Below are positions 1 through 8,000 of a stretch of 13,034 bases of DNA, in pieces. The stretch is from Stenotrophomonas sp. (lineage in GTDB: Bacteria; Pseudomonadota; Gammaproteobacteria; Xanthomonadales; Xanthomonadaceae). Within the stretch, counting starts at the first letter, position 1, and each line of letters begins with the position of its first letter. Under the pieces are notes generated by a model. It was not told the origin of the DNA and ran no database searches. It saw nothing but the letters and a program-made list of their open reading frames with translations. The stretch covers positions 1-13,034 of the forward strand of contig QFOV01000079.1 in assembly GCA_003248565.1 (NCBI GenBank). The letters run 5' to 3'. A program made the position numbers and the translations under genes.

Positions 1-615
1 GATCACCACGCCACGCGGCAGGGCGAAGCTGCCCTCGCCCTGCTCGGCGCGTTCGCTGCGCCACCAGCGCGATGACAGTGCCGTGATCGCCAACACGCCA
101 GCGGCCACCACCAAGGTCGACAACAACGCGCCGCCGCCAATCGACAACAGCAACGTCACCAATGCCGCACCGGACAGCGCGCCGATACTGTAGAAGGCGT
201 GGAAGCCGGACATCATCGCGCCGCCGGATTCACGCTCCACCACCACGGCCTGCATGTTCATCACGCAATCCATTGCGCCGATGCCTGCGCCGAACACCAG
301 CAACACGATGCCGATGCTCACCGGCGTGGATGCAACCGCCAACAAAGGCAGCATCAATACCATCATCAGCACGGTCGCCAGCATCACCGTCCGGCAACCA
401 TGACGCGCCGCCAGCATGCCAGCCAGCGGCATGGACAACAGCGAGCCCAGGCCCAGGCACAGCAGCAGCACGCCCAGCAATGCGTCATCTAGACCCGCGC
501 GGGCCTTGGCGAACGGCACCAGCGGCGCCCAGCATGCAATCGCGAAACCGGGGACGAAGAAGGCTGCGCGCGTGGCCATCTGCTGGCTGCGCTGGATGAT
601 CTGCTGGTCGGTCAT
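1..615 (-). CDS. MFS transporter, YbjJ-like, 3' end outside the window
   Basis: This is the N-terminal 205 codons of a major facilitator superfamily inner-membrane carrier; the frame is open to the window edge, so the C-terminal half is missing. It starts MTDQQIIQRS and alternates hydrophobic spans at about residues 17-35, 46-70, 76-96, 100-120, 140-160 and 162-182, as expected for the first six helices. The stretch around residues 115-150 (CVMNMQAVVVERE, then MMSGFHAFYS-G) resembles the region of E. coli YbjJ with MN-x-EG-x2-VERE and M-HGFYSLG. Conserved MFS polarity between helices 2 and 3 is visible (residues 67-75, ML-AARHG-R). The substrate of this subfamily is not established; fucose permease is a distant relative. 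The gene lies 59 bp downstream of the DeoR-type gene on the same strand and is probably co-transcribed with it. The Shine-Dalgarno is weak. Family is confident, substrate unknown. Confidence 0.85.
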   Translation of the reverse strand, partial: MTDQQIIQRSQQMATRAAFFVPGFAIACWAPLVPFAKARAGLDDALLGVLLLCLGLGSLLSMPLAGMLAARHGCRTVMLATVLMMVLMLPLLAVASTPVSIGIVLLVFGAGIGAMDCVMNMQAVVVERESGGAMMSGFHAFYSIGALSGAALVTLLLSIGGGALLSTLVVAAGVLAITALSSRWWRSERAEQGEGSFALPRGVVI

Positions 616-674
616 GGAAACGCCGGTAAAAGGAGGGACGGACGAAGCCGCTCGCGGCAACGAGAAAACAAGGA

Positions 675-1463
675 TCAGGCTGCGTCGACCGGCACCAGAT
701 GCAACTGCATCTGCCCCGCCATGAACTGCTCGCGGAGTTCGGCAGACAGGTCCGCGGCGACGACAAGATGGTCCACCTGCGCAAGCGTGCCGATACGGTA
801 TGTGGCACGCGTACCGAGCTTGCCCGCGCCGGCAACGATGATCGTCACGCCGCTGGCCTGGATCATCGCCTGCTTGAACGCCGCCTCTTCAGCACTGTTA
901 CCCCAGACTCCGGTTTCCGGGTCCAGCGCACAGATACCAGGGATGCAGACGTCCACCTGCAGATCGGCAAGCTGCCGTTGCGCGCTCCCGCCAATGGCAC
1001 CACCACTTGCCCTGTCCACGCGACCACCGATCATCACGACTTCGGCAACCGGGTCATCGCACAACACCGCGGCAACCGTGGGGGCGTTGGTGACCACCGT
1101 AATTGGCACGCCGCGCAGCGCCTGGGCGATCTCGACATTGGTGGAACCAGCGTCCAGCAGCACCGTCTGCCCCGCCTGCAGCAACGATGCTGCGTGGCGC
1201 GCCAGCACGCTGCGTTCACCGTCATGGCGCTGCATCCGCTGTGACAATGCATCGAAGTGCGCGGTGGGCAGCAGGGCGCCGCCGTACACCTTGCGGCACA
1301 TGCCCTTGCTCGCCATGTCCCGCAGGTCACGGCGAATGGAATCCTCGGACACCCCGAAACGCACCGCAAGGTCACTGGCGACCACGCGGCCATTGGCCTT
1401 CAGCAATGCGTGGATCCGTTGCTGGCGCTCCTGCGGCAGCACCTCATTGTTGTGGAAATCCAT
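675..1463 (-). CDS. DeoR/GlpR-family transcriptional repressor
   Basis: Predicted 262-residue cytoplasmic DNA-binding repressor; the family usually has about 250-265 residues and senses sugar phosphates or related metabolites. Residues 11-65 form the DeoR winged helix-turn-helix, with the signature R-x-IHALLKANGRV, then SDLAVRFGVSEDSIRRDLRDM and K-YGGALL. Residues about 83-250 form the DeoR C-terminal sensor domain, with the usual blocks LLDAGSTN (102-109), VVTNAP (123-128), VMIGGRVD (143-150) and a later AGAGKLG (211-217) where the family typically has a Lys-containing motif. The frame stays open upstream to about 1724, but that stretch has no DeoR similarity and crosses the promoter and the end of smeR. 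I chose the ATG at 1463, which has GGAAGC about 12 bases ahead. The neighbouring MFS gene is the likely target, and the phased repeats at 1543-1588 the likely operator. The effector cannot be told from sequence. Confidence 0.9.
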   Translation of the reverse strand: MDFHNNEVLPQERQQRIHALLKANGRVVASDLAVRFGVSEDSIRRDLRDMASKGMCRKVYGGALLPTAHFDALSQRMQRHDGERSVLARHAASLLQAGQTVLLDAGSTNVEIAQALRGVPITVVTNAPTVAAVLCDDPVAEVVMIGGRVDRASGGAIGGSAQRQLADLQVDVCIPGICALDPETGVWGNSAEEAAFKQAMIQASGVTIIVAGAGKLGTRATYRIGTLAQVDHLVVAADLSAELREQFMAGQMQLHLVPVDAA

Positions 1464-1540
1464 GGGGTCAGAGCTTCCGTCGGCAGCGAAGTCGGTGCTG
1501 AGCGATGGCAGACGGGATGCCCAGCCAGTTCCAGCACAGC

Positions 1541-1588
1541 TGGCACAATAATGCACAAATAAGCACAAACGTGCAACTTCGTGCAAAC
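1541..1588 (-). promoter_or_regulatory. Promoter and 10-bp-phased operator array of the DeoR-type gene
   Basis: On the plus strand five repeats start at 1543, 1553, 1563, 1573 and 1583: GCACAA, GCACAA, GCACAA, GCAAC, GCAAA, each exactly 10 bp apart. A related GCACAG sits at 1534. Read on the minus strand these are TTGTGC boxes. On that strand TTGCAC (complement of 1571-1576) and CATTAT (complement of 1548-1553), separated by 17 bp, make a reasonable sigma-70 promoter with its start near 1541, so the array lies on top of the promoter. DeoR-family repressors commonly bind short direct repeats about one helical turn apart, so autoregulation is the natural reading. The repeats are seen directly; the binding protein is inferred. 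Confidence 0.6.
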
Positions 1589-1602
1589 CAGCAGAACACC
1601 CA

Positions 1603-2319
1603 TCAGGGTCGGGGGTCCGACTCCCTGTCCGGCAGCTCGAAGCTGTAACCCGCTCCGTAGATAGAGCGCACCCCGTCCCCCTGCATGCCCGCCTCACGTA
1701 GACGACGGCGAAGATTGCGCACATGACTGTCCACGGTACGGTCAGTCACCACCCGGTGATCACTGTAGAGATGATTGAGCAGTTGCTCGCGCGACCACAC
1801 CCGGCCCGGACTGCCCAGCAAGGTCCGCAGCAGGCGGAATTCGACAACCGTCAGGTCCAGTACGCGGCCGTGCAGGAACGCGCGGCCGCCGTCTTCATCG
1901 ATGACCAGGCCTGCCTGCCGTGGCTCAGTCGGTCCCTGCCGGTAACGGCGCAGCACCGTTCCCACCCGTGCCACCACTTCCTTGGGACTGAACGGTTTGC
2001 ACACGTAGTCGTCAGCCCCGACCTCCAGCCCGAGCAGACGATCGATCTCCTCCACCCGCGCTGTCACCATGATCACCGGCACATCGCTTTCGGCGCGGAT
2101 AGCGCGGCACAGCGTCACACCGTCGTGGCCCGGCAGCATCAGGTCCAACAACACCAGATCGGGCCGACGCGCACGGAACGCAGCCATCGCCAGGTCACCA
2201 TCAGCCACCCAGTCGCTGCGATACCCGGCTGCATGCAGGTAATCACGCAGCACCGCGGCCAGTCGCGGTTCGTCCTCGACGATAAGTACTTCATTGGAAG
2301 TTCCGGCCGTCGTGTTCAT
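1603..2319 (-). CDS. smeR: SmeR, OmpR-family response regulator of the smeABC pump
   Basis: 238-residue two-component response regulator. The receiver domain (about 10-125) has the acidic pair E15/D16 in VEDEP, phospho-acceptor D59 in DLVLLDLMLPG, T86 in VTAR and K108 in KPF. The C-terminal winged-helix DNA-binding domain (about 133-231) has LDLTVVEFRLL, the recognition-helix region TVDSHVRNLRRRL and the closing GAGYSF. All catalytic positions are intact. The start codon overlaps the smeS stop as ATGA (4 bp), so the pair is translationally coupled. Close relatives are BaeR-type regulators of RND pumps; in S. maltophilia, SmeR with SmeS is reported to control smeABC. The adjacent divergent smeABC operon and the repeats at 3786-3812 fit that role. 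Assignment to smeR rests on gene order and family, not on an alignment. Confidence 0.9.
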   Translation of the reverse strand: MNTTAGTSNEVLIVEDEPRLAAVLRDYLHAAGYRSDWVADGDLAMAAFRARRPDLVLLDLMLPGHDGVTLCRAIRAESDVPVIMVTARVEEIDRLLGLEVGADDYVCKPFSPKEVVARVGTVLRRYRQGPTEPRQAGLVIDEDGGRAFLHGRVLDLTVVEFRLLRTLLGSPGRVWSREQLLNHLYSDHRVVTDRTVDSHVRNLRRRLREAGMQGDGVRSIYGAGYSFELPDRESDPRP

Positions 2320-3704
2320 GCGTGCAGTGGCAGCTCAACCACGATGGCCAACCCGCCCAGCGTGGATGCCTCCGCATGGATGGCTCCACCGTGGGCCAGC
2401 ACGATGTTGCGGCAGATCGCCAGGCCCAGGCCGCTGCCACCACTGGCCCGGTTGCGTGAGGCGTCCACCCGGTAGAACCGCTCGAACAGACGCCCGCGCT
2501 TGTCCTCCTCCACGCCTGGAGCGCTGTCCTCGACGGTCACCCGTACCTGCCGCTCATCGTGCTGGGCATGCACCGACACGCTGCCGCCGCGCTCGGTGTA
2601 GCGCAACGCATTCTCCAGCAGGTTGGCGAACAGTTGCTGCAGCCGTCGCTCATCGCCCAGCACCGGCATCGGGCCTGGCGCCGAAGACACCACCAGCGCC
2701 AGTCCTGCATCGCTGGCCCGCGCACGCATGCCGTCCGCCGTCGCTCGCAGCACCGCGTCCAGGTCCAACGGCAGGCGCTCGTAGGCCAGTTCGCCGGACT
2801 GGGTCAACGCAAGTTCGTGCAGGTCGTCGATAAGCTTTCCCAGTTGCCGCACCTCGCCCTGCAACGGTGACAATGTCGCCGCGCTCATCGGTCGGATCCC
2901 GTCCTGGATGGCTTCCAGTTCCGCACGCAGTACCGACAGCGGCGTACGCAGCTCATGCGAGATGTCGGCCATGAACTCGCGCCGGTTACGCTCGCTGTGT
3001 TCCAGCGCCCCGGCCATGCGGTTGAAATCCTGTGCCAGTCGGCCCAGTTCGTCGTCAGCGCCGGGCACGATGCGTGTGGCGTAATCCCCGCTGGCAAGCC
3101 GGTGCGTCGCCGCGCCCATGCCCTGGATGCGCCTGCGCAGGGGACGGGTCAACAACCACGCCAATGTCCCGGCTACCAGCACCGAAACAATGCTGATCGC
3201 CCACCAACGCCGCACCTGCGCCTCCATGAAACGCTGCTCGTTGCGCTCCAATATCTTCTGGAACGGCACCATGGCCAACCAGCCCACGGTCCGCCCTTCC
3301 ACCACGATAGGGCGGGTGATCGCACCTTCGTCCACGTCGGCGTTGCCTATCACCCGTCGGTGCTGCGCATCCAGCAGCGCGAAACGGGCGGCCGCGCCGG
3401 TCTGGTCCGACAACGGCGGCGCACTCAGCAAGGCTTCGCTGGCAATCGGATCACCGATGTGGGGGCGGATCAAGCGCAGCCAGACCTTGCGCTGGCCGCG
3501 CACGAATTCCCAATTGCCGTGTTCGGCGTATTCGGCCTGCAGCCGTGGCAACAACAGCTCCATGCGGCCGATGCCCTGGCCATTGAGATAGCCGAGGAAC
3601 CCTCTCTCGAACACCCACTTGCCGGCCACACCGTTGACCAACAAGGTGACCGCGCACATCAACAACATGGCGCAGAAGATCTTGGCGGCGATTCCGGGTT
3701 TCAT
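2316..3704 (-). CDS. smeS: SmeS, BaeS-like sensor histidine kinase
   Basis: 462-residue inner-membrane sensor kinase. Transmembrane helix 1 is at about residues 7-28, a periplasmic sensor region of roughly 140 residues follows, and helix 2 is at about 167-186. A HAMP linker spans about 187-240. The dimerisation domain carries phospho-acceptor H250 in FMADISHELRTPLS. The ATPase domain shows the N box (NLLENALRYT, 361-370), a G1 box D393-S-A-P-G397, the F box (LFERFYR) and the G2 box GGSGLGLAI (422-430), so the enzyme looks active. The length is close to E. coli BaeS (467). It probably autophosphorylates on envelope or drug stress and passes the phosphate to D59 of SmeR. It is transcribed divergently from smeA and leads the two-gene smeSR unit. 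The start at 3704 gives a short N-terminal tail before helix 1, as expected for this family. Confidence 0.9.
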   Translation of the reverse strand: MKPGIAAKIFCAMLLMCAVTLLVNGVAGKWVFERGFLGYLNGQGIGRMELLLPRLQAEYAEHGNWEFVRGQRKVWLRLIRPHIGDPIASEALLSAPPLSDQTGAAARFALLDAQHRRVIGNADVDEGAITRPIVVEGRTVGWLAMVPFQKILERNEQRFMEAQVRRWWAISIVSVLVAGTLAWLLTRPLRRRIQGMGAATHRLASGDYATRIVPGADDELGRLAQDFNRMAGALEHSERNRREFMADISHELRTPLSVLRAELEAIQDGIRPMSAATLSPLQGEVRQLGKLIDDLHELALTQSGELAYERLPLDLDAVLRATADGMRARASDAGLALVVSSAPGPMPVLGDERRLQQLFANLLENALRYTERGGSVSVHAQHDERQVRVTVEDSAPGVEEDKRGRLFERFYRVDASRNRASGGSGLGLAICRNIVLAHGGAIHAEASTLGGLAIVVELPLHA

Positions 3705-3742
3705 GGTGATTGGGCGAGAACGCGGGATGACGGGGTTGCCCC

Positions 3743-3771
3743 ATTAGCGGCGCGCAGCCACCACGATGCAA
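3743..3771 (-). promoter_or_regulatory. Candidate smeSR promoter
   Basis: On the minus strand TTGCAT (complement of 3766-3771) and GCTAAT (complement of 3743-3748) are separated by 17 bp. This would start transcription near 3736, about 30 bases before the smeS ATG. The -10 matches the consensus at four of six positions, the -35 at three. A short perfect palindrome, GGGG-TTG-CCCC (3732-3742), lies at the predicted start site. This is a weak sequence-only prediction. Confidence 0.35.
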
Positions 3772-3785
3772 GCCCATGCCTGCAA

Positions 3786-3812
3786 TCTCCATATTTGCTG
3801 CACATTTGCCGC
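3786..3812 (+). promoter_or_regulatory. Candidate SmeR-binding site between smeS and smeA
   Basis: Two tandem 11-bp units, ATATTTGCTGC (3791-3801) and ACATTTGCCGC (3802-3812), agree at 9 of 11 positions. Direct repeats at one-turn spacing are how OmpR-family dimers usually bind. The sequence TCTCCAT at 3786-3792 runs into the first unit and matches the middle of the E. coli BaeR box (TTTTTCTCCATNATTGGC), with further matches TTG downstream. SmeR is BaeR-like, so this is the best candidate operator in the 147-bp divergent region. No convincing -10 for smeA was found, which would fit an activator-dependent promoter. Function is inferred. Confidence 0.5.
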
Positions 3813-3851
3813 GCACGCTGGCGTCACCTGGAAATCACCGAGTGCCGCCCC

Positions 3852-5018
3852 ATGCCCGTTGCAGCCACATCCCGCGCTGTCCTTGTCCTGCTGGCCTGCT
3901 GCGTGCTCGCCGCGTGTTCGTCCAGGCAGGATGCACCAGCCAAGGAGGTGACTGTCACAGTGCAGCCGATCACCACCCAGCGAGTGGCCATGGAGCAGAC
4001 ATTGCCGGGCCGGACGGTTGCGTTCATGACTTCGGAAGTACGCCCGCAGGTGGGCGGCATCATCCAGAGGCGGCTGTTCACCGAGGGCGAACAGGTCACG
4101 GCCGGCCAAGTGCTCTACCAGGTTGATCCGGCCAGTTACCAGGCCGTATACGACAATGCGCGCGGCAACCTGGCGCAGGCCGAGGCAGCGGTGATCTCGG
4201 CCCGCCCCAAGGCCAGCCGATACGAAAGCCTGGTCAAGGTCGATGCGGTCAGCCGGCAGGACGGTGACGATGCACTGGCCGCCCTGCGCCAGGCCGAGGC
4301 TGCAGTGGTGGCCGCCCGTGCCGCGGTCCAGAGCGCGCGCATAAACCTGGACTACACCCGCATCGCCGCACCGATCAGCGGCCGCATCTCGACCTCCACC
4401 TACACTCCAGGCGCTCTGGTTACCGCTGGCCAGACTGCCGCCCTCACCACCATCCAGCAGATGGATCCAATCTACGTGGATGTGAGCCAGACCAGCGCCC
4501 AACTGCTGGCATTGCGCAAGCAGTTGGCTTCCGGCGCACTGCAATCAGTGGACGGCAAGGCCGAGGTCAGCGTCACCTTGGAGGACGGCAGTACCTATGC
4601 GCACACCGGCACCCTGGAGTTCGTGGGTACCGCAGTGGACACCGGCACCGGCAATGTCACCCTGCGCGCCGTACTGCCAAATCCAGACGGCCTGCTGTTG
4701 CCCGGCATGTACGTGCGCGCGGTACTGCCCATGGCCATCAACGACAACGCCATCCTCGTGCCGCAGAGCACGGTCACCCGCAACACGAAGGGCGAAGCCA
4801 CCGTCAAGCTGGTGGACGTCGACGGCAAGGTAGTCGAGCAGGTTGTGACGTTGGGCGATGCCGTTGGCAACCAATGGATGGTCAGCGCGGGCCTGAAAGC
4901 CGGACAGCAGCTGATCGTGGCCAACGGCAGCAAGGCCGGCAGCGGACAAACGGTCAAGGTGCAGGCGGCCACTGGCACAGCCGCGCAACCCGCCACCGCC
5001 ATTCCCGCCGCCAAATAA
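3852..5018 (+). CDS. smeA: SmeA, periplasmic adaptor (membrane fusion lipoprotein) of RND pump
   Basis: 388-residue adaptor that links the RND pump to the outer-membrane channel. The N-terminus is a lipoprotein signal with lipobox L-A-A-C, so C22 should be the lipidated first residue of the mature protein, anchored to the inner membrane. The first lipoyl half-motif is at about residues 62-95 (VRPQVGGIIQRRLFTEGE, ending YQVDP). The alpha-helical hairpin spans about 97-165, the second lipoyl half about 166-200 (YTRIAAPISGRIS), and the beta-barrel about 205-295. The membrane-proximal domain closes the fold. This is AcrA/MexA architecture and length. The open frame extends upstream through the intergenic region and antisense to smeS; the ATG at 3852 is chosen because the signal peptide begins there. 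The Shine-Dalgarno (CCGAG) is poor. First gene of the smeABC operon, 9 bp before smeB. Confidence 0.92.
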   Translation: MPVAATSRAVLVLLACCVLAACSSRQDAPAKEVTVTVQPITTQRVAMEQTLPGRTVAFMTSEVRPQVGGIIQRRLFTEGEQVTAGQVLYQVDPASYQAVYDNARGNLAQAEAAVISARPKASRYESLVKVDAVSRQDGDDALAALRQAEAAVVAARAAVQSARINLDYTRIAAPISGRISTSTYTPGALVTAGQTAALTTIQQMDPIYVDVSQTSAQLLALRKQLASGALQSVDGKAEVSVTLEDGSTYAHTGTLEFVGTAVDTGTGNVTLRAVLPNPDGLLLPGMYVRAVLPMAINDNAILVPQSTVTRNTKGEATVKLVDVDGKVVEQVVTLGDAVGNQWMVSAGLKAGQQLIVANGSKAGSGQTVKVQAATGTAAQPATAIPAAK

Positions 5019-5027
5019 GGAGCAGCC

Positions 5028-8000
5028 GTGGCACGTTTCTTCATCGACCGGCCGATTTTTGCCTGGGTCATCGCCATCGTCATCACCCTGGCCGGCACGC
5101 TGGCGGTGTTCTCGCTGCCGCTGGAACAGTACCCGGACATCGCCCCACCGTCGGTGTCGATCCGCGCCAACTACACCGGCGCCTCGGCACAGACGGTGGA
5201 AAATGCCGTGACCCAGGTCATCGAGCAACAGATGACCGGGCTGGACAACCTGATGTACATGTCCTCGAGCAGCAGTTCCTCGGGCGGCGCGCAGATCACC
5301 CTGACCTTCGAGTCCGGCACCAATGCCGACACCGCGCAGATGCAGGTGCAGAACAAGCTGCAGCAGGCCGAATCCAAGCTACCCGATGCGGTGAAGAACA
5401 CCGGCGTCACCGTCACCAAGTCCTCCGGCAACATCTTCATGGTGGTGGCCTTCAGCTCGGCCGATGGCTCAATGCAGAAGAACGACATCGCCGACTACAT
5501 GGCCTCGTCGGTGCAGGACCCGATCAGCCGCGTCTCAGGCGTGGGCAACGTGCAGGTGATGGGCGCGCAGTATGCGATGCGGATATGGCTGGACCCGGAA
5601 AAGCTGCGCACGTATTCGCTGATGCCTTCGGACATCAGCACGGCGATCAGCGCACAGAATGCCGACGTATCCTCCGGTCAACTCGGTGCGCTGCCAGCGG
5701 TGGACGACCATGGGCTGAATGTCACCGTGACCGCTCGCAGCCGCCTGCAGACGCAGGAGCAGTTCCGCAAAGTGGTGGTCAAGTCTGATCCCAGCGGTGC
5801 GCTGGTCCATCTGTCGGACGTGGCCACGGTCGAACTCGGCGGCGAGAGCTACAACGTCATGTCCACCTTCAACGGCAAGCCAGCCGCTGGCATGGGCATC
5901 GAGCTGGCCAGCGGTGCGAATGCACTGCAGGTGGCCGACGCAGTGCAGGCTCGCCTGCAGCAACTCCAGCCGTTCTTCCCAGCCGGCCTGCAGTACCAGG
6001 TGGCGATGGACACCACCCCATTCGTGCGCATTTCCATCGAGGAGGTCGTCAAGACCCTGATCGAGGCGATCGTGCTGGTGGTGCTGATCATGTACCTGTT
6101 CCTGCAGAGCTGGCGGGCGACGCTGATCCCCGCGGTGGCGGTGCCGGTCGTGTTGATGGGCACCTTCGGCGTGCTGTCCCTGCTGGGCTACTCGATCAAC
6201 ACCTTGACCATGTTCGCGATGGTGCTGGCCATCGGACTGCTGGTGGACGATGCGATCGTGGTGGTGGAGAACGTCGAGCGCGTGATGGTCAGCGAGCACC
6301 TGTCCGCGCGCGAGGCCACCCGCAAGTCGATGCAGCAGATCACCGGCGCGCTGGTCGGCATCGCGCTGGTGCTGACCGCGGTGTTCCTGCCGATGGCGTT
6401 CTTCGGCGGCTCCACCGGCATGATCTATCGCCAGTTCTCGGTGACCATTGCCTCGGCGATGATCCTCTCCGTGCTGGTGGCCATGACCTTGACGCCAGCG
6501 ATGTGCGCCAGCCTGCTGGTCGCTCCCGGTCCGGACGGGCATGCCGTGCATCGCGGGCGCCTGGGCCGCTTCTTCGCCGGCTTCAACCGCCGCTTCGATG
6601 CCAGCGCCGAGCGCTACCAGCACGGCGTGCAGCGCCTGCTCGGCCGACGCTCACTGGGGCTGGCCTGCTATGCCGCACTGGTGCTGCTGATGGCGGTATT
6701 GTTCTGGCGCCTGCCTACCTCGTTCCTGCCCGCGGAGGACCAAGGCACGCTGATCGTGCAGGTCAAACTGCCATCCGGCACCACCATGCAGCGCACCCAG
6801 GCGGTGATGGACCAGCTGACCGCATACGCGCTGGAGCAGCCGGAAGTGTCCACCATCATGGCCAACGCCGGCTCCGGCGGTGGCGGCGGCAACAGTGCGC
6901 AGAACTCCGCACAGGCCTACATCCGCCTGAAGGATTGGTCACTGCGTGATGCCAGCGCCCAGCAGGTTGGCGTGCGCATAACCCAAGCCATGTCCCGCAT
7001 CCCAGATGCACAGATCTTCGCGGTGACGCCCTCCGGCATCCCCGGCATGGGTCAGACCGGTGGTTTCACTTTCCAGCTACAGGACCTGGGCGGCGCCGGC
7101 CATGAGGCGTTGCTCGCTGCCCGCGAGCAGTTGCTGCAGGAGGCCGCGCAGGAATCGTCCTTGGCCAAGGTGCGCTACACCGCCGTCGATGATGCCCCCA
7201 GCTTCAAGGTGGAGATCGACGACGCCAAGGCAGGCGCGCTGGACCTTGCCACCAGCGACATCAACAACACTCTCTCCACGGCATTGGGCGGCACCTACGT
7301 CAACGACTTCATCAATCGCGGCAGGGTGAAGAAAGTCTACGTGCAAGGCGAGGCCGCGGCGCGGATGCTGCCCGCCGACATCGGCCGCTGGTCGGTACGC
7401 AACAGCGACGGCCAGATGGTGGCGTTTTCTGCCTTCTCCACTTCTTCATGGGACTTCGCCCCGGCCACGCTGACCCGTTTCAACGGCAGCGGTTCGATGG
7501 AAATCAGTGGTGAGGCCAACGCCGGTACCAGTTCAGGCACAGCCATGGACACCATGGAGCGGCTGGCGGCGGAGCTGCCTGCGGGAATTGGTTTTTCCTG
7601 GTCGGGCATGTCCTACCAGGAACGCCTGGCCGGCAATCAGGCCCCGTTGCTGTACGCGGTCTCGCTGCTGTTCGTGTTCCTGTGCCTGGCCGCCCTGTAT
7701 GAAAGCTGGTCGGTGCCGCTGTCGGTGATGCTTGCCGTGCCCATCGGCGTGGTTGGGGCCCTGCTGCTCACCAGCCTGCGCGGGCTGGAGAATGACGTGT
7801 ACTTCCAGGTCGGCCTGTTGACCACCGTCGGTCTGGCCGCGAAGAACGGCATCCTCATCGTTGAGTTCGCCAAGGAGCTGGAAGAACAGGGCCAATCACT
7901 CCTGCAGGCAGTGGTGCATGCCGCGCGCATGCGCCTGCGACCGATCCTGATGACCTCGCTGGCGTTCCTGCTCGGCGTACTACCGCTGGTGATCAGCAGT

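Noticed and set aside
630..660. Small palindrome GCCGC-TC-GCGGC between the DeoR-type and MFS genes as an intra-operon terminator.
   Set aside because: The stem is only 4-5 bp with almost no loop, and no T-run follows directly on the minus strand.
2955..3851. A 299-codon in-frame upstream extension of smeA, antisense to smeS.
   Set aside because: It lies opposite the kinase coding region, has no domain similarity, and would place the lipoprotein signal peptide in mid-protein. It is a product of high GC content.
5535..6623. A 362-codon frame on the minus strand opposite smeB.
   Set aside because: Its composition is His/Gln/Gly/Arg-rich, typical of antisense frames in GC-rich genes, and it overlaps well-supported RND coding sequence.
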